From Tyto alba (Eukaryota; Chordata; Aves; Strigiformes; Tytonidae), in contig NW_024881313.1 of assembly GCF_018691265.1 (NCBI RefSeq), positions 4,978,501 through 5,042,500 of the forward strand: a stretch of DNA of 64,000 nucleotides, written 5' to 3'. The position numbers and the translations under genes are program-made. The notes under the pieces were generated by a model. It worked only from the letters and a program-made list of their open reading frames with translations, had not been told where the DNA came from and ran no database searches. This document shows positions 25,201-37,200 of the stretch, in pieces (within the stretch, counting starts at the first letter, position 1; the number at the start of each line of letters is the position of its first letter).

Positions 25201-28200
25201 TCACATAGCAGTGAGGCAGTGACAGATACAAAATCTCATAAATATCGTGCTCTCCCTTCTCTCCTTGATCTTTTTGCCTACTATTTACAACTCCTGCAAC
25301 AAGTGGAGGAGCCATCATGTGGATTTCCTTATCCCTGCTTAGCCTTGATTGATTGTTGGAGTATTGTCCACCCACTATGCCGAGCAAGTAGGGGTCCTAC
25401 TGGAAAACATACTAAGTGCTCCTGTAGTTAAACATGGTGATAATAGGAATAAACACACCAGGGGATGAATTAAAGTTGCACAGGAAACTTTCTGACTGGT
25501 GAGTGCTTTACTTTGAACCTAAACAATATTATATCTTTAACGCAAAAACAAATTCCATCACACATGCTGGCAGGGTCGTTACAGTTGCATGTCAGTGCCG
25601 CTGAAGTGTTCCAGGCAGAAGCACAGCTTGAGCTCAGGGCTAACTGTATTAGTTGGAAACAGGAGAAAGCTGTTTCTATAAAGCTGAAGGGGAAAGGTCA
25701 GTGTGGCAGTGGGTCTACTGCACAGGATTGTTGGGATTTCACAATCCCATCCTCTCTTCTCCGACTTGTTCAAGTGGTGGGAGGGCAGCACTGGAGACAG
25801 AAGCAGGGTCCTCTGGTCTGTGAGTTGAACTGGTAGAAGCAGAAAGTAATTTTGTTGCTCTCTTATCTCTCTCTTTACACCTGGGAGGTGCGTGGTAGTG
25901 TATATAACTTCTTCATTCCCTATCTGTGTCTCTGCACTTTCTAGATTATGCTCGATGTTTTGGAATTTAGTGAAGGAACCCCAGCCCCATTGTGTCTTTT
26001 CTTCTTTTGAAGAGGTATCCTCTGTCATGTTTATATGTTAAGGATCTTTTTGTGGGTGTTTGGCAAAGTGGGATGTTACTTGTCTGTTTCCCCCCCCCCC
26101 CCCCCCCCCTTAATGTCAAATTATTATTGGTTACATAGATTGTTGGAGACCTGCTAATTTTTATTTTTCCTTAATCTTTGATGCATGCCCTAAGTTTTGG
26201 CACGTCCGTATCTGAGAAGGATTTCAGAGACTGCTTCTTCCTCAGAGGTGTATTATGTCTCCTGTAAAGTTAATCAGACTGGTTCTTTCAGTCATCTTGA
26301 TTTGGGGAGAGGGGGGGAGGGAGGGAATTCTTGAGTTTTTTAGTAATGGAGGTTTAGTCAGAGTTAAGAATTCTTTATTTTTTAAAAGTTTTTGATGGTG
26401 TCAAATGATCATTAGATATATATATCATTTATATGATTTCCCTCTATCTTAGGGACACCTGTGACTATAGCAAGAGTCTTACTGCTTTTTTTATTCAGTT
26501 CTCCTTTCACACTTTGGAGTATTTCTGGTTTGAATCTTGTCTATTCATATATTAAATCACAAAGATTTTTGCTATGAAAATGGAAAAAAACCTCTTTCTC
26601 TAGTTCATATAGGACCTTATATCCAATCCCAATATCCATTTTCCTTGTTCTACTAAACAGAAACCAATGTTCTTGCCTTAGAGACTGTTTCCACCCAGAT
26701 ATTATTCAGTTTGTTTAAATGATTAGTCATATTGCCCAAATTGCCTTTTTCTTACAATGCGATTCCTCTAATTTTTTCTTCAAATTAATATTATTTACCT
26801 ACTTGTTTAGTTGCATCCTGGAAATAGCAAGCAGATGAGGGCAAGGCAAGAAAACTCCATGAATGTGGATCCAGTGGATGAGTTCAATTTTGCTTACATT
26901 TTATTTTTGGGCACTACAGTAATTATATTTACCCCTGATGCCCAGAAAATGAACTGTCCTTGTCTGACCTCTGTCAGCTGTTGCTGGATTTGCTCCTTAC
27001 ACTCCTTACATAGGAAAAGCCACATAGGTATAGTGTAGCTCTTCTTTGTTGGCTGGTTCAATTTCAAAAGGATGTTGTTGTTTAAAACTTTACTCTTTGT
27101 TTTAAAGTATCATTTTCATGTTTCGCAAGGCTTTAATGAATGCTGGTTCTTGCTGAAGAATCCATCTTTACAAGATAAACCAGGGTTATTACTGTAGACA
27201 TCTTCTAAGTAGACATGTATTTACAGCTTTGGTAATATATATGTATTTCAATAGTAACAGAATAAGAATAGAAACAGTGAGGTGAAAAAAATGCACAGAG
27301 GCATTCCTGGTAAGAAATAACCTCCAGTGATTTGAAACATAGTTCAATTGTCTCTGCCATAAATTTGAGAATAAGTGTCATATACGGGTGATAAAAATGG
27401 CATAGGCTATTTTTTATATACTCATTATTCACTTAGTTTGTCTTTTTCAATTAATGTGGAGTCTATCTTTCTCATCTGACTGGGTTTACGTTTCTTTCAT
27501 AATCATATGTCAACAAACCACAATAGATGCAGCATAATGTGGCATACAGCGTAAATCTTCAGGTTAATCCTTAACATTTTTTATTATAGTTCATTTGGAA
27601 TCACTTTGTGACTTGATCATGATTTGTACTGGTGTGGTATTTTTAATGATATGCTTAATATGTTACAGCTTGATCTTTTCTTGCCTCTTTAATGTAGAGA
27701 GAGGATGCTCAACCCTTCGGCCAATGAGATTAGGTATAATTTTGAGATTAGATACCCTTGATTATAATATTTTTTTTCTTTAGTTTCTTAAATGAGTTGT
27801 CTTATCTGTTTACTTCATTTGAGGATTCTTAGCAGTTTGGGTATACTTCTGCTTTTTAAATCACTAATGAAACTGTTGAGTGTCAATATTTGTGATGGTA
27901 CTCACTTTGTATGTAGCAGCAACATGCAAGACAGCCTTGCTTTTGGGGATTTAAGGTACAGCAATTTCTAAAGGCTGTCCTTTCCAGGACTTTGCACTAG
28001 AAGGAATGCTCACCTACTTGTTTAGGCTGGATCAGTGTCGTATTTTTAGACAACTTAGTGTGTCAGTTACTTTTATTTTACATCATGTGTTCTCTTTCTG
28101 TGTAAGTGTGTGTGTGTGTGTAGATATTTAAAAGACAGTTTAACATACTCTGGAAAGAGGCTTTTAAACATAGTTGGGAAGGAGGAGGGAGAGTAGAAGC

Positions 28201-31200
28201 AAAGCCCTCCTATTTCATGATCCAAGAGGACAGGCAGTCACAGATACTGCTTGATAATTTGTATTCAGACCTCTTCCCTATTAATGAATTGCAGGAAAAC
28301 TTTGAAATCAAATTAATTAATTGCTTTCTAATGCCAGCCCATGTAAAGCTGAAAGATAGGTGGCAGTCTGTTTAATGTTGGTCACCTTTGGACAACGTGT
28401 GTGCACAAATGTGCCTGGCATGCAGCTATCTTCCAGAATTCTCTGGCCTGCCTTCCCGAATTCTCTGGCTCACAGCCGCCGCTGATTCTCTCAGTCATTG
28501 AGGCAGAGGAGAGGGATGGGAGAAGGCTGGTGGCTGGAGGAATTGTTCTGCCGACCTGCCATTCCCTTCGTGTGTGACTGGCGGCACATCCGCCTGGTGA
28601 CCCCATGCAAGTGTCCCTTGTCATATGACGGACACATGCCCAGCCCTGAAACAGGAGCCTGCATTCTCCTCGGGTCACGGACAGGGAGCTGCGTGCGTGC
28701 CCTGCCACGTGAGTGGAAACACACTTATTTCATTGCCAGTTTATAATTGTTCTCTGTCATTTGAATGGCACGGACTCGTCAGGTGACGAGGTGACTAACT
28801 TTGGTAATGTGATGGACAACAGTTTGGTTATCTACAGAAGGAGGGGAGAAAGGAAGACCCAGGGCACAGTCTCCGAGTGCCTCTGTGAGAGTCTGTCTGG
28901 CCCACCCTGACACAAAAATGAGGTAGTTCTGTCCTAAGCATGTTTGTTTATGAAGTGCAACTTATGATCACGATATTGAACGCTGTAAACAACAGAAGTG
29001 CCGAGATTTGTTACAATTAGCACTCTTTAATGCAGCACTTGCTTTGGGCTAAAAATTTACAATGTTCTTGAAAAAGCACATCTGCATAGTTTCAGCCTTC
29101 ATTAAAGAAAATAGCCCCGAAGACTTAAAACAGTGAAAAACTCGCAGTGTTGTCTGTTTATGATCAGTGAAGCAAGGAGAACCACAAAATGTTTTAACAG
29201 TGAAAGGCAAAATAAATTTTTCCTTTTATAAGGAAAAAAAGTTATGTAGATGAAAATGAAATTAAAATGACCTTTTAGCTTTTGACTCTTGTATGAACTG
29301 GCAATTAAGCTTTGAACTGTATGAGCTGGTTGAAGTGGACAGAGCTAGACTGTAGCATGACTTCCCTTTTCTGTCAGTTTGTAAACCTGTATTGACAAAG
29401 CAATTTGTGAGTGAATCGTATCAATCTGATCTCTTAGTTCAGTAGCTATTGTTCATTTCTGGAGGCAAATAATTTATCTGGGCTGTAGTTTAGACAAGTT
29501 AAAATCGTAAGCTTTAAGAAACAGAGCAACAAATATGGGTATTCAGGCTATCAGGCAGTCTAACGCACAAGCTTAAGAAAAGTTAAGATGTGTTGTGTAG
29601 GTTTCCAAAGTTTATTTCCTCTTTGAAATGTTAGTGTTTTCAGTGGAAACAGCTGAGTCTCTGCAATGTGTGGTACTAAACAGCTGCTCGCTTTGTTAGG
29701 AGCAAACAGTTTATGGAAATGGATAATTTGTTTGGTTTGTTGTGTGGTAACTGATTAGAGAACATGCTTTTAAATAAAAAAGTCTCTTCAAAGAGGTTTT
29801 ATTTTTGGAGTTTATCTTTTATTCCTTTTTAAATTCCTCAATGGACCAACTGCTACTGAAGCATGAAAGAAACCCATCTACACTCAAGTGCTTGAGACTA
29901 GTAGTTTACACTTTCTTTGTAGCGTTAAACTAGCAGAGGAGAGACCAAGTTTTGGATCATCCTGGAAAAGGAAGAACAAGTAAGTGACTAGAATAGTGGT
30001 GAGAAATTGGTCAGTTGTGCTGCTTCTGTTTGAAGTTCACTGTACGAGACTTGGATCTGTCATACTGAAGTCCTGAGCTCTGTTCTTACTCCAAGGTAAC
30101 TCACTTTGTGGAATGTCAGAGAAATTGTGTGAACATTCCCTTATGCTAAGCCAGTGATGAAGCTTTCTCTGATAGCAGGGACTGCTCCTTCCATACTTTT
30201 CCACTGTGTGGAAGTACAGGTAGTGAAGAGATAATCTTAACTCAGGTAACTTCTTCTTGCTTCTTGTGTGGAGGAGCTTAGGATAAGTTACTCATGTGCA
30301 CCTGGCACATCCTGAATGGATTTACAATGCTAGATCAGAACATGGCTTGAGCAAGATACTAACATTCTGTGTATTGGTGAATAGGTAAGAAAATTCTATG
30401 ATACAGTAAAGCATAATTTTCAAGTAAACTGCTTCTTTAGCATCCTGTTAAAGTTCATGTGTACATCAGGTCTGTCTTATTTTGGGGTTGTGATGAATTA
30501 AGCTGTATGGTTTCTCTGGACATATGGAAGTAATAGTTTTCTGTGATGAGTACAGTGCATTCTGATTGTGGATACCTAAACTTGGAGAACTTGGTTTACA
30601 ATCTCATGGGAGAGGGAAGCCATCCCAGGGATGTCTTCTCTGTAACTGCTGCTGTTTAGAAACAGCGAACTTGTCAGGATGTTGTGCCTGCTTGCTCTCT
30701 TTCTGTCACTCTCCTTCCCCACCCTCTCCTCCAACTCATTACCTATGTATACTGAGAATAAATGGAGCATCTACCTCTGACCTGTTCCTCCATGGTTGAA
30801 AATTCTGCATTATTTCTGCTTTTGAAGTCCAAGCTTTTCCAGAAAATAACAGATTCTGTCAGCAATGTAGTTAGTCCTCAAATTTCTATATCTACAGTGT
30901 ATATTTTAAGCCAGAAGTGGTAATTTTTGTTTATGATAATCAAGTTGGCTTTCTCTTCCGTACATACTACTTAACTGTGTTATCTCAATATTTCTATTTG
31001 AAAAAAAGCTTTGATAGTCAGTCAGAACCTGAAAAGGCAGAGTCCTCAGCTGGGTTTTGAACTTTTCCAAGACGCAAAGACCACCACTGAGTTTGAATGA
31101 AGACTTCTGAAGCAAAATTCTGTGATTAATTAGTGTCCAAAGATCACTGTGTGAGCATTGCTCCTTCTTTATAAACATAACTAATTCCTCTAAGCTTTTA

Positions 31201-34200
31201 CATATTGCTGCCTAGGTAGAACTTTGAAGCTCCTATCTAATTTTTGAAATAAATATGTAAAAGTAGGAAGGAACAAATATTTAATCAGCCTGTCCCTCCC
31301 AGAGTGAAAGGTTGGTCTGTACTGGAAAATCCAGTTGGGTTTCATGGAGTGAAAAAGTGTTAATGGTTTTGTGTTTTGCCGTCAATAGTAAGCATATTGT
31401 GTTTTTTTTGACATAGAGTTTTGTTGTCTTTGGATTGTGTGGGTCCTTATATGCCTACTTGATTGGAAATTCCAATCGTTGGGATTTATGAAGATGTATA
31501 AATTTTCTATGGGTTAGGACAAAATGTTTCTAGGGATGCTTGGTGTATGGCATAGAGGCTGTTGGGGGTGTGTCTGGAAGATTCATTAATACACATGTTA
31601 AGTGCCTTTCCTTCTGTCCTTTTAAAGAAGGAATGCCATAGAACTGAGTGCAGGTCCCTCCGCTTCAGGACTGCTTTGGAAAATGTAATTGGGAAACTCC
31701 TCTGTCTTATGGGGAGATGGAACAATATAATTCTTCAGAATTCTAAAATGCTTTTGAAAAAATGAAGATTTTTGCCACATTTTGAAGACAGCAATCTAAT
31801 CATCTAAATAATAATCTGGTAAATTATTTATAAAGAATGACATCTTTGAAATAGTTATGCTAGTGTTCTCAAAGAGTAACTTTTGACTTGTGTTCTTGTT
31901 GACTGTAATATCAAGTGGGATAAGTTTCTGTTGAACTTATGTTTTATAAAGAAAAAAGCAGGCAATTAAGGTTTTTCAGTTAGGCAATCTGCAGTAAGTA
32001 TTCATTTAATGTTGTTTTCGAATACAAACTTTTGCATTCAAGTACTTAATTGCCTGGTTTGTATTTCTTGATGAAAATGGAATGTCTCATCTGATTTGAA
32101 AAGTTCCAGGATTAAAATAGTACTATACATATCTATTTGTCTCTATACAGATTGCACCAAAATAAATATTTGTATGTGTGTATGGGGGAGTGGGCAGGCT
32201 CAGTGTGGGTGTGTGTGTTCCTCACATATGCTTTCCCTTGTTCAACAAACAGTTATTATCCATACAACTGAGAAATTTAACAAGCAGGAATTTTTGGTCA
32301 TGTTTCTACTTACCAGTTTTCAGGGTAATCGTATGTTGATTGGTAACTACAAGAAACTTTTACAGTTAGTTTTCACAATTGTTTTTGTTAAAAAAAAAAA
32401 ACCCAAACAAACTACTGGAAGAGTTACGCTCCCCTGAATTCTCAGTCATTGCATTGTTTTTATCCTATGGAATGAATATTTACTCTATTGCAAAGAACCA
32501 TGGTATCTTTCATAGAATGCTTTGATTTGGCATGACTACATAGATGTATCTTCTATATAAGAATTAAAAATCACAGTGCAGGTTAGAGCCTCAGTTTGTG
32601 ATTCTACACGTGCAGATATGCTTAACTTCAAGTGTATGTTTGAGCTTGACTCCTTTGATATGGTTGTTGTGCCTACCTAATTGTTTGCAGGATTAAGGTT
32701 TTGGATATGAATTTTTAGTCAGGTAGGGAGTTCAGAGGCAATGTGAGAACGTTTGAAAATACTATAACCACTCAGTGACTTACATGAGTAGCTGGGTAGG
32801 TGTTACTGCTGAAATAATTAATTATTCAACCATTTCTGTAACTTGCACTTCTGAAATAACATGGCAGTAATACATGCATAAAGGCTATTTCCATGTTTTA
32901 GCTTTATCCCTTACTTTAGGTGATGGAAAGTACTTGTTATAGTACTGCAATTTCTTGGGACTTATGTGGCATAATTAAGTGAGCAAGAATCAAATGTCAC
33001 CATAGGATTTGCTGTGCTAAGCATAAGTAGATCAGAGAACAAATGTATCCCACTTAGAATCTGAAATGTCTGTTAACTACACTGTGTGTAGGCTTGAAAA
33101 TAATTTTCTTAGTTTTTTCACAGTAATATCGGGACAAACTCATTACAACAGTATTTATCTTTTTTTGAGGTGTATTTTCTTTTCTTCTTTATTTAGATGT
33201 TGACACATTTATTTCCCAAACACTAAAAGGAGAAAATCTATCCAAGAAAGCAAAAGAAAAAAGAGAAGTTCTTCTTAAGAAGATAAAAGAAGTTAAGGCA
33301 AGGTAAGTGAGCTTCGTGGCTTTAATATGCTGTAAAATCACTTAATAGTAACTTAAGTTTTTACAATCTTTTAATACCCATTAACAATATTAACAATTAA
33401 AAATCTGTCTAGGTCCTGATTTTTCTCAAATAATCTGCATGTGTTCAAGTCTTTGTATCTATCTCGAAGCTGCTACAATTTAGTAAGAAACGAGGACATA
33501 GGGATTTGTGACATTTGAATTTCTGTAATATTCTGAACCCTGCCTGGAAGCTGGTTGGGTACAGATTGCCTTCACCTCTACTTTGGTAAGATTCATTAAA
33601 ATAGGAGAAATATAATGCATTGAGAATATGAATGAGCTTCCTGTTGCCATACTCAGCTGGCGTAAAATAGCATTAATTCAGTGCTGACTTCGCTTTACTG
33701 TATATTCTGTCATTTAGCTCTGTCTGTAATAGAAAATTGAAACATAACTGGAAACTATTTATAGATCATAAGTTTGTTTCAGCAGTGTTAAAATAGTGAA
33801 GTACAGTGACAGACCAAGCAGAGGGCTGTGGTTTGTTTGGGTTGTTTTGTTTTGCTTTTTTAATGTTGGGTATGATTTAAGACTCTGTTCTATTGTGTGT
33901 TAATTTCAGTCAAACAATTCAGCTAAAAAAGATTTGGCTGTAGTGTTATTTGCGCTACAAAATTTTCTTTGCAGAATGTTTTCTTACAACTAATCAACTA
34001 GGATATAATCTAGTACTTGCTGTCCTTTTCCCATTGTTGTTTCCAGAGTGTTTTTCTGCTGATCACTCCTGTGTGGTATCTCATAACCTTTCCTTTGATG
34101 GCATGTTCCTGCCTCTGTGGCAACTTGTTTACAATTTCAAAGACAGCACAATCATCTGGTGAGGGCAGCATTCTTTGTATCACACTAACTGTGGAAAGAC

Positions 34201-37200
34201 ATGAGAAGTGTCCCAAAAATCTTGTAATTGAAGATTTGTGTGCCTTTGATTCAGGCTGTAAATGCTTAGGAAACTGCTTTTCAATTTATTTATTTTTATT
34301 ATTATTATTTTTTAAGGAGCCAGGATTTTCTTTCTTTTTTTTTTTTTTTTTTTTTTTTTGTGCCTTGTGGGTTATTAAGCTAACTGGGTCTGTACGGGTG
34401 ACTTGCAGATACAACACCTACTGACTTTTTTTTTTTTTTCCAGTCTTATGACTCAACTGTGTTTTTTCTGGATCATGAAATATCAAAGGAGGGAACCTGC
34501 AGTTATAAGCACAGCTGACACTGAAACCTGTGCTATTCATTTACATGACCCCATGATTTCACGTCTTATTTTAATTTCTAATTCCTTCTTCATCTCCTGT
34601 AATATTATTCACTGCTAACAGTGTTTTGCTTTTCATGCCAGCTACAAAATATATGCACACTGTAGTCATCTTTGATTTTCACATTGCACATATTGTGCGG
34701 TGCCTAACTATTACTGCTACTTGCTACGCAGGATTTCTTAGATCTGGCCTTTTATGTCTGTTTGTATTTCTCAGTTTCTTATCCCTAGACACTTCTTTTC
34801 TCTCCTGCTCGTTACTTGTAAGCATCTCCTTACTAACTAGTCTGATACACTGGTTATTGTCTATAAAGGTAGACTTGGCAGCTGCACTTTATTTGACAGT
34901 TACTTCTGGTGAGATTCTCTTCTTTTCATATAAACTCTAGTCCATGCATGCTTCTTGAGATGCCATTTTACATAACTCTGTCCTGATTATTTATCTCTAT
35001 ACATCAAACTTGTGTTTCTGAAATACCAAGATTTAGCTCAGAAGAAACTATTTTTTTTTTCCCCTGGGATGATAGAATTTTTTTTTTTTAGGCATTAAAT
35101 AAGTTGAGATGTTCTTATTTTAATTATTATTATTTTTTTTTTTTACTTAGCCATGCATTAACTTTAGACTTTCTGGTTAATTATTAATACTTTTTCATTT
35201 GGTTTTCATAAATTATTGCAGCCAAACCCACTATTTGTGGATTTTTATTTTTTTGTTTCCTGCTGACCTACTGTGTTATTTTTAAAGTATGCTTAGTGGG
35301 TTTTACTTGTGCACAAAACTTTTTGAGATATATTAATATTTAGAAGGTTTACTGTAATTAAAGATGCTTTTGTATGTTTATACCTTAAGATAATCTGAGT
35401 AGATGTATATTCCTAAAAAATGCTGCTCTGTCCGAGTTTGGTTTTGTTCCAGGCTTCCTTGAAGTGACTGGGGATTCTCTCCTAACTACAAAGGCCAAAG
35501 AAAAACTGAGTAAATATTTTAGCCAAAAATAAAAACTTTACAGTTAATAAGGCAGACCTGCAGCGCCGTTTCAACTGCAAAACTTGTTGAAAACTAGTAT
35601 TTGTTCTCTGTTACGTTTAGTACCGTGGATTTGCGTGCGTGGCTTTATGTTGTTTCTTCTTCTTCTTCCTTCTGCAGCTATCCTCAGGAATTCCAGGAAA
35701 AAGGTAAATCCCGTGCTTTTTTTTTTTTTTTTTCGCCCCCCTCCCCTGCGCTGTCCGCCCGTGGGCGTGCTCCGGGTGGGCGCGGGGGCCGGGCCGAGGC
35801 CCCGGCTCCCCCTGCTGAGGCCCGCGGGGAAGGCCTGCCGGGCCCCGGAGCTCTCCCTACCCCGCCGCGCAAAGCCGGGCCCCGTTTCCCTTCCTTCAAC
35901 GCATCAGAGGACGCTGACCGACGAAGAGATTGGTTTAGAAATACAGTTCAGGATTTCGTATAAATGGAGCTTGTTATGTCTGGCTTAATTAGCAATAGCG
36001 TAGCATTGCGAAGGACCGTGTGATGTGGGTTTGGTTTATTTTTTACAGAGGAACTGTATGCAAAGCTGCCTGCTTAGGAGATAAGACTGTAATCGGGGTA
36101 ACTTACTTCACCCTTTTTTCTTAACATTGCAAAAGTCCTCAATGCCATAGTAATGTTTCTTTAACCTTCTAATAGGATCATCTAGCGGCAATACGGTATT
36201 GGCTTTCGATCTACACTGAATGAATTTTTTCATAGTGCGGTGGGAGCTCAGACCTTTAGTTGGAGAGGAGATGATTTAGTGTGTGAGTAATGAAAATTGA
36301 AGTGTGGGTTATCTATTGTCTTCTAGTGGAGTTAAAACAAAGCTGCAGAGTTCAGTTTAGAGAAGACTGAGGAGTTTGTTGCTCCAGTGTTCTGTTCTGT
36401 AACTAAACCTGGAAGGGCTCTTATTTCCATGATGCTAATTCTTGGGGTCATGACCTACAGCCTGTGGATGCTGGTATGAGGGTCACAGTGTGAGGTCAAA
36501 AAAGCCTATGCAAAGCTTCGCTTTTTGCAGTGGTTGAAGAACTGGCTGTTTCTGGACAAGGAGGTTCAAATGTGTAGGCTACAGCATGCCTCCTGATAAA
36601 GGGAAAATATGTAAGTGGTATAAGGCAAGTAGTGTTATAACAAGGCACAACAAGTTCATACGTTTCTTATCCCTGTTTAAATCAAGTTGTATAGCCATAA
36701 CAGTTCAATTGAAAGAGAAAATACAACTTGAAACTTCCCAAAGATTGCTAAGATTTTGTAAATCTCAACTATGTGATTTATTTAAAATTGTATTAAAATA
36801 ATCTGCTATTTTTTACCTTGCACCTCAGTAGCCTTACTGAAGTTAAAACGTAGTTTCCCTCCTCACTGTCCAACAGAATTAAGCATGGAAAAGTAAAATG
36901 TTATTTTATTAAGTAAATGGCTAACATGAAATTAGGTAGGATGGTTATTTCATCGCAAATGCATCTGATTTTCTGGAGAGCATGTTTTTGAAGATTTAAT
37001 AACTTTCTGAGTCTGTGATTAATAAACATGAGTTGTCTACAAAAAGCAGGATTTACATTTACTGTTTTTTTTTTTTTTTTTAGGTCAAAATTCTAGGCTA
37101 TTTGCTTTCTTCATTGGCAATTTGATTCAGAATTTCGTTTCCAATTTAACAAATTATTAATAAGGATGAGATTTCATTATCTCCAGTGAAATGGATGATG

